From assembly GCA_018713805.1 (NCBI GenBank), contig DVOF01000233.1:1-12305 (forward strand): a stretch of DNA of 12,305 nucleotides, given 5' to 3'. Source of the stretch: Candidatus Aphodoplasma excrementigallinarum (GTDB lineage: Bacteria; Bacillota; Clostridia; UBA1381; UMGS1253). Of the stretch, positions 1-6,442 are shown in pieces. Position 1 is the first letter of the stretch. Each line of letters starts with the position of its first letter. The translations under genes and the position numbers were made by a program. A model generated the notes under the pieces. The model did no database searches. It saw only the letters and a program-made list of their open reading frames with translations, and was not told the DNA's origin.

Positions 1-7
1 GTATAAT
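1..7 (+). promoter_or_regulatory. Possible -10 box of the purine operon promoter
   Basis: A perfect TATAAT hexamer lies at positions 2-7 at the very edge of the window. A matching -35 element would lie outside, so it cannot be checked. If used, transcription would begin near position 14 and give a purE leader of about 235 bases. This is inferred from one hexamer only. Confidence 0.3.
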
Positions 8-249
8 AGGAACTGTATTTTTGATTCTGCAAATGAGAACTTTGTATGGGGTGGTAGCAGTTGTTTAGGGAGTTTTACGGCTCTGGTAACAATTTGGTTT
101 GTTTTCGTCCTCTGCAAGGGAAAAGTGTAGGTAAAAGTTAATAGGTATATTTGATAGGCTATTACGGACGTACGCGCAGGTTACGAGTATTAGTCTATTA
201 TTTTTTCACAGCTGCAAATAAATTCAGGTCAGAAACAGGGGGAGTAAGT
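8..249 (+). other. Long untranslated leader upstream of purE
   Basis: About 240 bases precede the purE start with no supported gene. I looked for the guanine riboswitch, the ZTP (pfl) motif and other purine-linked leaders and saw no convincing match. A weak run of blocks (TTAGGG at 65-70, CTCTGGT at 81-87, AAGGGAAAAG at 116-125, GTAGGT at 127-132) resembles the block order of ykkC-class RNAs, a class that includes PRPP sensors, but the closing helix is not evident. The only ATG-started mini-ORF (33-68) lacks a ribosome binding site. Leader-based control is plausible but unproven. Confidence 0.35.
237..244 (+). promoter_or_regulatory. Ribosome binding site that fixes the purE start
   Basis: AGGGGGAG sits 5 bases before the ATG at 250. 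This decides the start against the in-frame TTG at 151, which has no purine-rich site and would add 33 residues unlike the PurE family. Confidence 0.8.
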
Positions 250-756
250 ATGCAGACAGCACCAAAAGTTGCGCTCGTGATGGGGAGCGACTCGGATTTT
301 GAACGGCTCAAACCGTGTGTGAAACGGCTCAAAAGCTTTGGGATCGACGTCGTTGTGCGGGTGATTTCCGCGCACCGGACGCCGGACGAGGCGGAACGCT
401 TCGCGAAAAACGCCAAAGCGGAAGGAATTGAAATCATTATCGGTGCGGCGGGGAAGGCGGCGCACCTGGCCGGCGTGCTTGCGGCGTTTACGACGCTGCC
501 GGTCATTGGCATCCCGATCAAGTCGTCGACCATGGACGGGCTTGACTCGCTTTTGTCGATGGTGCAGATGCCGAAGGGCATTCCGGTTGCAACGGTTGCA
601 ATCGATGGAAGCGACAACGCGGCGATTTTAGCGGCGCAGATACTGGCGCTCAAATACGGCGACATTGCGGACAAGCTTGTGGCATTTAAAAAGCAGATGG
701 CGGACGAAGTCATGGAGAAAAATACGAAGATTATGCAGGAGGCGGAAGAATTATGA
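250..756 (+). CDS. purE: 5-(carboxyamino)imidazole ribonucleotide mutase, PurE
   Basis: A 168-residue protein of normal PurE length that acts in the cytosol on the carboxylation step of de novo purine synthesis, forming CAIR. The sequence shows the family core: VMGSDSD at residues 10-16, SAHRTP at 40-45 (active-site His/Arg loop), GAAGKAAHLAG at 65-75 and SMVQMPKGIPVATVAI at 103-118. The SAHRTP and AAHL motifs fit class I PurE, the N5-CAIR mutase type that in many bacteria partners with PurK; no purK is seen here. It is the first gene of the purine operon, and its TGA overlaps the purC ATG by 4 bases, suggesting translational coupling. The identity is secure; the exact substrate (N5-CAIR, or AIR plus CO2) is inferred. 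Confidence 0.97.
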   Translation: MQTAPKVALVMGSDSDFERLKPCVKRLKSFGIDVVVRVISAHRTPDEAERFAKNAKAEGIEIIIGAAGKAAHLAGVLAAFTTLPVIGIPIKSSTMDGLDSLLSMVQMPKGIPVATVAIDGSDNAAILAAQILALKYGDIADKLVAFKKQMADEVMEKNTKIMQEAEEL

Positions 757-1469
757 AACAGTTAGAACAGTTGTACGAAGGCAAGGCCAAAAAGGTGTTT
801 AAGACGGACGACCCGGATTGCTATATCGTTTATTACAAGGATGACGCAACGGCGTTCAACGGGGAGAAGAAGGGAACAATCCTCAACAAGGGCGTTGTCA
901 ACAACCGTGTGTCGAACCAGATGTTCAAGGTGCTGGAAAGCCACGGTATCCCGACCCATTTTGTAGAAGAGATTTCAGACCGTGAAACGGTCGTGAAAAA
1001 TGTTTCCATCGTGCCGATCGAGGTTATTGTGCGCAATATTGCGGCGGGCAGCCTGTCGAAGCGGCTCGGCCTGCCGGAGGGGACGAAGCTCAAGAGTACG
1101 GTTTTGGAATACTGCTACAAAGACGATGCGCTCGGCGACCCGATGATCAACGATTACCACGTTTATGCAATGGAGCTTGCGACGAAGGAGGAGCTTGCGA
1201 AAATTGCGGACATGTCGTTTAAAATCAATGAAATTATGACAGATTATCTAAAGGATTTGGGTATCGAGCTGATCGATTTTAAGCTCGAGTACGGCCGTTA
1301 CAAGGGCGACATTATCCTCGCGGATGAAATTTCGCCGGATACGTGCCGGTTCTGGGATTCCAAAACGGGTGAGAAGCTCGATAAGGACCGCTTCCGCCGC
1401 GACCTCGGCGGCGTGGAGGACGCGTATGCCGAGGTGCTGAAGCGCCTGTTGGGCGAAACCGCGCGGTAA
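753..1469 (+). CDS. purC: SAICAR synthetase, PurC
   Basis: A 238-residue phosphoribosylaminoimidazole-succinocarboxamide synthase. It uses ATP to join CAIR with aspartate, directly after the PurE step. Visible signatures are LYEGKAKKVF at residues 7-16 (nucleotide-binding N-terminus), SIVPIEVIVRNIAAGSLSKR at 85-104, and IDFKLEYGRYKGDIILADEI at 174-193 followed by SPDTCRFWD. The length is typical of the compact bacterial enzyme. The start overlaps the purE stop (ATGA), with an AGGAGGCGG Shine-Dalgarno at 737-745 inside purE. The 3' end is unusual: the last codons and the TAA form a perfect hairpin with the downstream bases, and the stop codon lies in its loop (see the repeat at 1461-1530). Confidence 0.98.
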   Translation: MKQLEQLYEGKAKKVFKTDDPDCYIVYYKDDATAFNGEKKGTILNKGVVNNRVSNQMFKVLESHGIPTHFVEEISDRETVVKNVSIVPIEVIVRNIAAGSLSKRLGLPEGTKLKSTVLEYCYKDDALGDPMINDYHVYAMELATKEELAKIADMSFKINEIMTDYLKDLGIELIDFKLEYGRYKGDIILADEISPDTCRFWDSKTGEKLDKDRFRRDLGGVEDAYAEVLKRLLGETAR

Positions 1470-1530
1470 TCCGCGCGATATAGCCAAGAGTAAGAGCGGA
1501 CACTGCGAAGTAAACTTCGCGGTATAGCCA
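1461..1530 (+). repeat. Two tandem hairpin repeats with covarying stems in the purC-purF gap
   Basis: Two 26-base units, 1461-1486 and 1505-1530, start 44 bases apart and match at 20 of 26 positions. Each is a perfect 6-bp stem with a 4-base loop followed by G(A/G)TATAGCCA. Copy 1 has the stem GCGCGG/CCGCGC, and its loop TAAT holds the purC stop. Copy 2 has GCGAAG/CTTCGC with loop TAAA. Four of the six differences are two compensatory pairs (C-G to A-T and G-C to A-T), so the pairing is preserved while the sequence changed. Neither is followed by a T-run, so simple terminator function is unlikely. The role is unknown; an mRNA stability or processing structure or a dispersed intergenic repeat would fit. 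Confidence 0.7.
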
Positions 1531-1563
1531 ATTTTGCCATATAGGCGGCATGTAACCGAGAAC

Positions 1564-1569
1564 TATAAT
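1564..1569 (+). promoter_or_regulatory. Possible internal -10 box before purF
   Basis: A TATAAT hexamer lies 43 bases before the purF ATG, but no good -35 element is found at 16-18 bases; the nearest candidate, TTGCCA at 1534-1539, is 24 bases away. It may be an internal promoter or only an AT-rich coincidence. Confidence 0.2.
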
Positions 1570-1612
1570 ATTAAACGAATCCTTCAGTCTTAGGAAAGGG
1601 ATGGGGTAATCC

Positions 1613-3055
1613 ATGAAAAACAATCACATTTGTCAGGGCTGCGATATTGCCAAAAAGGCGCTGAAAGAGGAGTGCGGCGTATTTGGCGTTTATAACCGGG
1701 ACGGCGGCATGGACGCGGCGCAGACGATATATTACGGCCTGTATGCGCTCCAGCACCGCGGGCAGGAAAGCTGCGGTATTGCGGTCAACGACGACGGCAC
1801 AATCATCCATCACAAGGATTTGGGGACGGTGCCGGACGTATTTAACCACACCATGCTCAACCATTTAAAAGGGACGATGGGCGTTGGCCATGTCCGGTAT
1901 TCGACGTGTGGGGAGAACTTGCGCGAGAACGCACAGCCGCTCGTCAGCAAATATAAGAAGGGTACGCTTACGGTGGCGCATAACGGGAACATTGTGAATG
2001 CGCACGAGCTGCGCGAGCAGTTTGAAAACGCGGGTGCGATCTTCCAGACGACAAGCGATTCGGAGGTAATTGCCTATATCATTGCGCAGGAGCGTATTAC
2101 GTGCCATTCGATCGAGGAGGCAGTTGCGCGGACAATGAAGCGGCTGCGCGGGTCGTTCTGTCTCGTTGTGATGAGCCCGAGAAAACTGATTGCCGCGCGC
2201 GACCCATGGGGGCTCCGGCCGCTCTGCTTCGGTGAGACGGAGCATTCGTATATTTATGCGTCGGAAACGTGCGCACTCGACGCAGTCGGGGCGAAGTTTA
2301 TCCGCGACCTTGAACCGGGTGAGGTGCTCTGCGTAGACCATGAGGGCATACGCTCGGATAAAAGCAACTGCCGGGAAAAGGATTCAAATATTTGTATTTT
2401 TGAATATATTTACTTTGCGCGGCCGGACAGCGTAATCGACGGTGTGAGCGTCTATGAAGCGCGGACGGAGGGCGGCCGGCTTTTGGCGCGCCAGCACCCG
2501 GTCGACGCGGATTTGGTTATCGCCGTGCCGGATTCCGGCATTGACGCAGCGATCGGGTATGCAAAGGAGTCGGGGATTCCCTACGGCGTTGGACTGATCA
2601 AGAACCGCTACATTGGACGCACCTTTATCCAGCCGACGCAGTCCCAGCGTGTACAGGCAGTTAAAATCAAGCTGAACGCACTGTCGAGCGCGGTAAAGGG
2701 CAAGCGCATCGTTATGGTCGACGACTCCATCGTGCGCGGCACGACGTCGAAGCATATTGTGCAAATGCTGCGCGACGCTGGAGCGAAGGAAGTGCATATG
2801 CGTGTCTGTGCGCCGCCGTTTATCTATCCATGCTATTTCGGGACGGATATCCCGAACCAGGATATGCTGATTGCATGTAAGCACTCGATCGAGGAGATCC
2901 GCCAGATACTCGGCGCGGACAGCCTCGGCTTTTTGGAGCGCGAGTCGCTGCCCCAGCTCCTGATGGGGAAAAAGGAAAAATTCTGCGACGCATGCTTTAC
3001 CGGCAATTATATCATGGAAGTTCCGTTTGACGGGAAGAAAATCGAAGTTCGATAG
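1613..3055 (+). CDS. purF: Amidophosphoribosyltransferase, PurF
   Basis: This 480-residue enzyme catalyses the committed step, making phosphoribosylamine from PRPP and glutamine. The N-terminal class II glutaminase domain begins at Cys21 (EECGVFG). Family knowledge says the preceding residues are a propeptide cut off to expose this nucleophile. The glutaminase also shows LQHRGQESCGI (46-56) and VAHNGNIVN (121-129). The C-terminal phosphoribosyltransferase domain has the PRPP loop VMVDDSIVRGTTS at 367-379. Cys261, Cys407, Cys458 and Cys461 fit the four 4Fe-4S ligands of the Bacillus subtilis-type enzyme, suggesting oxygen sensitivity. The propeptide (residues 1-20) carries a CxxC (Cys7, Cys10). 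The gene follows a 143-base gap with hairpins; AGGAAAGGG and GATGGGG lie before the ATG. purM begins 18 bases after the stop. Confidence 0.98.
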   Translation: MKNNHICQGCDIAKKALKEECGVFGVYNRDGGMDAAQTIYYGLYALQHRGQESCGIAVNDDGTIIHHKDLGTVPDVFNHTMLNHLKGTMGVGHVRYSTCGENLRENAQPLVSKYKKGTLTVAHNGNIVNAHELREQFENAGAIFQTTSDSEVIAYIIAQERITCHSIEEAVARTMKRLRGSFCLVVMSPRKLIAARDPWGLRPLCFGETEHSYIYASETCALDAVGAKFIRDLEPGEVLCVDHEGIRSDKSNCREKDSNICIFEYIYFARPDSVIDGVSVYEARTEGGRLLARQHPVDADLVIAVPDSGIDAAIGYAKESGIPYGVGLIKNRYIGRTFIQPTQSQRVQAVKIKLNALSSAVKGKRIVMVDDSIVRGTTSKHIVQMLRDAGAKEVHMRVCAPPFIYPCYFGTDIPNQDMLIACKHSIEEIRQILGADSLGFLERESLPQLLMGKKEKFCDACFTGNYIMEVPFDGKKIEVR

Positions 3056-3073
3056 GAAACAGGGGGAAGCGGT

Positions 3074-4114
3074 ATGAACGAGAGTTACAAAGCGGCTGGG
3101 GTCGACGTACACGCGGGGTACGAGGCGGTCCGGCTGATGAAGGAATACGTGGGCAAAACATTTACAAACGGCGTGCTGTCGGGGCTGGGCGGCTTCGGCG
3201 GTTTGTTTGAGCTGCCGGAGGGGTATAAAAAGCCGGTGCTCGTCTCCGGCACGGACGGCGTTGGGACAAAGCTCAAGCTTGCGTTTATCCTGGACAAGCA
3301 CGACACGGTGGGCCAGGACTGCGTCGCTATGTGCGTCAACGACATCGTATGTTGCGGCGCAAAGCCGCTGCTGTTTTTGGACTATCTTGCCGTTGGGAAG
3401 AACTTCCCGGAAAAGATAGCGACGATTGTAAGCGGCGTTGCGGACGGGTGCGTACAAGCGGGCGCGGCGCTGGTCGGCGGGGAAACGGCGGAGATGCCGG
3501 GCTTCTACCCGGTCGGCGAATATGACTTGGCGGGCTTTGCAGTCGGCGTTGTGGATAAGGATAATATCATTGACGGCAGCAAGGTGAAAAGCGGCGACGT
3601 ACTCGTTGGGATTGCATCTTCCGGCGTACACTCGAACGGGTTTTCCCTTGTGCGTAAGCTTTTCAACATCACCGGCAAGGAAGAGGACAATGTGCGGCTC
3701 AGCGAGAAGATCGAGGCGCTCGAGGGCAAAAGCCTCGGCGAGGCGCTTTTGGAGCCGACGAAAATCTATGTCAAGCCGGTTCTGGATGTGATTGAGAAGG
3801 TCGGCGTGAAGGCGATTTCCCATATCACGGGCGGCGGCTTTATCGAAAACATCCCGCGCATGCTCCCGGAGGGGCTGTGCGCGGTTATTCAAAAGGGCAG
3901 CTGGAACGTGCTGCCGATCTTTACGCTGTTGCAGCGTGCGGGCAACCTCAAGGACAGCGAAATGTACAATACGTTCAATATGGGCATCGGCATGGTTATG
4001 GCGGCCGACCCGGATAAGGCGGACGCTGTGCTCGACTGTCTGGAGCAAAACGGCGAAAAGGCGTTTATAATTGGGCGCGTTGCAGAAGGAAAGAGCGGCG
4101 TGCTGTTTGAATAA
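3074..4114 (+). CDS. purM: AIR synthetase (FGAM cyclo-ligase), PurM
   Basis: A 346-residue ATP-dependent cyclo-ligase that closes the imidazole ring, converting FGAM to AIR. It belongs to the AIR synthase/SelD/HypE superfamily with a typical full length. Visible motifs are AAGVDVHAGYEAV at residues 7-19, the nucleotide-binding SGTDGVGTKLKLAF at 58-71, QDCVAMCVNDIVCCGAKP at 81-98, GGETAEMPGFY at 135-145, SSGVHSNGFSLVR at 182-194, HITGGGFIENIPRM at 250-263 and FNMGIGMV at 301-308. The Shine-Dalgarno AGGGGGAAG lies just upstream of the ATG. The substrate-producing enzyme PurL is not encoded in the window, so FGAM must come from a gene elsewhere. purN starts 19 bases downstream. Confidence 0.98.
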   Translation: MNESYKAAGVDVHAGYEAVRLMKEYVGKTFTNGVLSGLGGFGGLFELPEGYKKPVLVSGTDGVGTKLKLAFILDKHDTVGQDCVAMCVNDIVCCGAKPLLFLDYLAVGKNFPEKIATIVSGVADGCVQAGAALVGGETAEMPGFYPVGEYDLAGFAVGVVDKDNIIDGSKVKSGDVLVGIASSGVHSNGFSLVRKLFNITGKEEDNVRLSEKIEALEGKSLGEALLEPTKIYVKPVLDVIEKVGVKAISHITGGGFIENIPRMLPEGLCAVIQKGSWNVLPIFTLLQRAGNLKDSEMYNTFNMGIGMVMAADPDKADAVLDCLEQNGEKAFIIGRVAEGKSGVLFE

Positions 4115-4133
4115 GCGGACTTGGAGGAAGCAG

Positions 4134-4757
4134 ATGAAACGGATTGGAGTTTTGGTGTCCGGCGGCGGGACGAATTTGCAGGCGCTTCTGGACGCGCAGA
4201 CGCACGGCATTCTCAAAAGCGGCGCCATTGCGCTTGTCGTGTCGGACAAGCCGGGCGCGTATGCGCTTACGCGTGCGGAAAACGCCGGGGTCGAAACGCG
4301 CGTCATTGAAAAAAAGGACTACAAAGACCGGGACGCTTTCAGCGCCGCGCTGGCGGACTGCATGGAGGAAAAGCAAATCGACCTGGTTGTGATGGCAGGC
4401 TTTATGACAATCGTGACGGAGGCGTTTTTCGGCCGCTTTGCAGGACGCATTATTAATGTGCATCCGGCGCTGATCCCGTCATTTTGCGGCGACGGGTACT
4501 ATGGGCTTCGCGTTCACCGGGCTGTGCTCGACTACGGCGTGAAGCTGACGGGCGCGACGGTGCATTTTGTCGACGGCGTGACCGACGGCGGCGCGATTAT
4601 TTTGCAAAAGTGTGTTGCGGTCGAGGACGGCGACACGCCGGAAACGCTGCAAAAGCGCGTAATGGAGCAGGCCGAGTGGGAGATTCTGCCGCAGGCGGCG
4701 GAGCTGTTCTGCGCCGGGCGGTTGACGCTAAATGGCCGTTGGGTAAAAATTGATTAG
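4134..4757 (+). CDS. purN: Phosphoribosylglycinamide formyltransferase, PurN
   Basis: A 207-residue folate-dependent GAR transformylase that transfers a formyl group from 10-formyl-tetrahydrofolate to GAR. The N-terminal phosphate-binding loop is VLVSGGGTNLQALLD (residues 6-20). The catalytic NxH is INVHPALIPSF (107-117; Asn108, His110), and the folate-side Asp lies in VDGVTDGGAII (Asp151). The variant SFCGDGYYG after the NxH motif is common in Bacillota. I chose the ATG at 4134 because GGAGG sits 6 bases upstream; the same frame is open further upstream within purM but the extra residues do not fit the family. No PurT alternative is seen in the window. Confidence 0.97.
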   Translation: MKRIGVLVSGGGTNLQALLDAQTHGILKSGAIALVVSDKPGAYALTRAENAGVETRVIEKKDYKDRDAFSAALADCMEEKQIDLVVMAGFMTIVTEAFFGRFAGRIINVHPALIPSFCGDGYYGLRVHRAVLDYGVKLTGATVHFVDGVTDGGAIILQKCVAVEDGDTPETLQKRVMEQAEWEILPQAAELFCAGRLTLNGRWVKID

Positions 4758-4786
4758 CAATTGTGTTGGAAAGGACGGGGGTTTAC

Positions 4787-6334
4787 ATGGCAAAAAGGGC
4801 ATTACTAAGCGTAAGCGACAAAACAGGGATTGTGGACTTTGCAAAGGAGCTTGTTGCGCTGGGGTTTGAGATCGTTTCGACGGGCGGCACGAAGCGCGCG
4901 CTGGCCGAGGCAGGCATTGCGGTTACTGGCGTGAGCGAGATCACGGGTTTTCCGGAGTGTCTCGACGGACGGGTCAAGACGCTGCACCCGAAGATTCACG
5001 CGGGTATCCTGGCGATGCGTTCCAATGAAGCACATATGAAGCAGCTGGAAGAGCTTGGCGTTGACACGATCGACGTAGTGGCAATCAACCTGTATCCGTT
5101 TAAGCAGACGATCATGAAGGATGACGTAACGCTGGAGGAAGCGATTGAAAATATCGACATCGGCGGCCCGACCATGATTCGCGCGGCGGCAAAGAACTAT
5201 CAGGACGTTGCGGTTGTCGTAGACCCGGCGGACTATAAAACGGTGATCGACGAGTACAAGGCAAATGGCGAGGTGTCAAAGGACACGAAGTTTATGCTGG
5301 CTTATAAGGTGTTTGAGCATACGGCGAGCTATGACACGCTGATTTCGACCTATCTGCGCGGCGTAATCGGCAAGGAGCAGTTCCCCCAGACGCTTTCCCT
5401 TACATATGAAAAGGCACAGGATATGCGTTATGGCGAGAACCCGCACCAGAAAGCTGTATTTTATAAGGAAATTTCGAAGTACGACGGCGCGCTCCCGAGC
5501 GCGAAGCAGCTCCACGGTAAGGAGCTGTCGTTCAACAATATCAACGACGCAAACGGCGCGATTGCGCTTTTAAAAGAGTTTGACGAGCCGGCGGCTGTTG
5601 CGGTCAAGCACACGAACCCCTGCGGCGTCGGAATCGGCAAGGATATCTACGAGGCGTACCAGAATGCGTACAGGTCGGACCCGGTTTCGATTTTCGGCGG
5701 CATTGTTGCGCTCAACCGCGAGGTGGACGCGCAGACGGCGGAGGAGATGGCGAAGATTTTCCTCGAGATCATCATTGCGCCATCCTTCTCAAAGGAAGCG
5801 TTTGACATTCTGTCGCAGAAGAAGAACATCCGCCTGCTCGAGCTGAAAAACATCAGCAAGAAGCCGTGCAAGGAAACGACTTACGATATGAAAAAGGTGC
5901 TCGGCGGCCTGTTGGTGCAGGAGTACGATTCGGAAACGTACGACCCGGAACAGCTCGTATGCGTGACCGAGCGTAAGCCCACAGAAAAGGAAATGGAAGA
6001 TTTGAACTTTGCGTGGAAGGTTGTGAAGCACACGAAGTCGAACGCAATTGTGCTTGCAAAGGACAACATGACGACCGGCGTCGGCCCGGGGCAGACGAAC
6101 CGTATCCTGCCGACCAAGATTGCAATCGACTATGCGGGCGACCGGGCAAAGGGCTCTGTGCTTGCGTCCGACGCGTTCTTCCCGTTCCCGGACTGCGTAG
6201 AGGAAGCGGCGAAGGCCGGCGTTACGGCGATCATCCAGCCGGGCGGCTCGATCAAAGACCAGCTTTCGATCGATGCGTGCAACGAGCATGGGATTGCAAT
6301 GGTATTCTGCGGCATGCGCCACTTTAAACACTAA
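4787..6334 (+). CDS. purH: Bifunctional AICAR transformylase / IMP cyclohydrolase, PurH
   Basis: A 515-residue enzyme doing the last two steps to IMP. The N-terminal MGS-like IMP cyclohydrolase domain (about residues 1-190) shows ALLSVSDKTGIVDFAK, STGGTKRALAEAG and GRVKTLHPKIHAGIL (61-75). The C-terminal transformylase domain shows DMRYGENPHQKAVFYK (212-227), the catalytic Lys-His in VKHTNPCG (273-280; Lys274, His275), SNAIVLAKDNMTTGVGPGQ (418-436), SDAFFPFPDC (461-470), AIIQPGGSIKDQ (481-492) and the family-typical C-terminus GMRHFKH. The ATG at 4787 is preferred over an in-frame GTG at 4763 because GGAAAGGACGGGG (4768-4780) precedes it and the AKRALLSVSDK start matches the family. The stop is followed by two perfect hairpins before purD. 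Confidence 0.98.
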   Translation: MAKRALLSVSDKTGIVDFAKELVALGFEIVSTGGTKRALAEAGIAVTGVSEITGFPECLDGRVKTLHPKIHAGILAMRSNEAHMKQLEELGVDTIDVVAINLYPFKQTIMKDDVTLEEAIENIDIGGPTMIRAAAKNYQDVAVVVDPADYKTVIDEYKANGEVSKDTKFMLAYKVFEHTASYDTLISTYLRGVIGKEQFPQTLSLTYEKAQDMRYGENPHQKAVFYKEISKYDGALPSAKQLHGKELSFNNINDANGAIALLKEFDEPAAVAVKHTNPCGVGIGKDIYEAYQNAYRSDPVSIFGGIVALNREVDAQTAEEMAKIFLEIIIAPSFSKEAFDILSQKKNIRLLELKNISKKPCKETTYDMKKVLGGLLVQEYDSETYDPEQLVCVTERKPTEKEMEDLNFAWKVVKHTKSNAIVLAKDNMTTGVGPGQTNRILPTKIAIDYAGDRAKGSVLASDAFFPFPDCVEEAAKAGVTAIIQPGGSIKDQLSIDACNEHGIAMVFCGMRHFKH

Positions 6335-6335
6335 A

Positions 6336-6362
6336 CCATGAATCGCTTACAGCGATTCATGG
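6336..6362 (+). repeat. Perfect 11-bp hairpin just after the purH stop
   Basis: CCATGAATCGC (6336-6346) pairs perfectly with GCGATTCATGG (6352-6362) around a 5-base loop, starting one base after the purH TAA. No T-run follows, so it is not a standard intrinsic terminator. Part of its 3' arm (ATTCATG) could instead pair with CATGAAT at 6389-6395, giving an alternative structure. Confidence 0.75.
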
Positions 6363-6364
6363 AT

Positions 6365-6385
6365 AAAATGCACGATGTGCATTTT
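6365..6385 (+). repeat. Perfect 9-bp hairpin before purD
   Basis: AAAATGCAC (6365-6373) pairs perfectly with GTGCATTTT (6377-6385) around a GAT loop. A second GTGCAT copy at 6386-6391 could compete for pairing with ATGCAC. The four 3' T residues give a short T-run, so weak attenuation between purH and purD is possible but not shown. Confidence 0.7.
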
Positions 6386-6442
6386 GTGCATGAATATGAG
6401 AATGGTGTGTTCATTTGATTTTTATGCGGAGGGACTGGAAAC

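Noticed and set aside
33..68. Short leader peptide frame upstream of purE
   Set aside because: It has eleven codons with no ribosome binding site and no run of codons suggesting attenuation.
151..249. In-frame upstream extension of purE from a TTG
   Set aside because: There is no Shine-Dalgarno before 151 and the 33 extra residues do not resemble PurE, while AGGGGGAG directly precedes the ATG at 250.
1..249. Guanine/purine or ZTP (pfl) riboswitch before purE
   Set aside because: I looked for the conserved junction and loop sequences of both classes and did not see them.
2384..4306. A 640-codon open frame on the minus strand across purF and purM
   Set aside because: It lies antisense to two conserved enzyme genes, crosses their junction, is rich in Arg, His and Ala, shows no family motif and has no ribosome binding site. 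It is a shadow of GC-biased codon use.
4763..4786. GTG start for purH
   Set aside because: The 8 extra residues are not family-like, and the good ribosome binding site lies between this GTG and the ATG at 4787.
6336..6385. Intrinsic terminator between purH and purD
   Set aside because: The first hairpin has no T-run and the second only four T residues that belong to its own stem, so full termination is unlikely.
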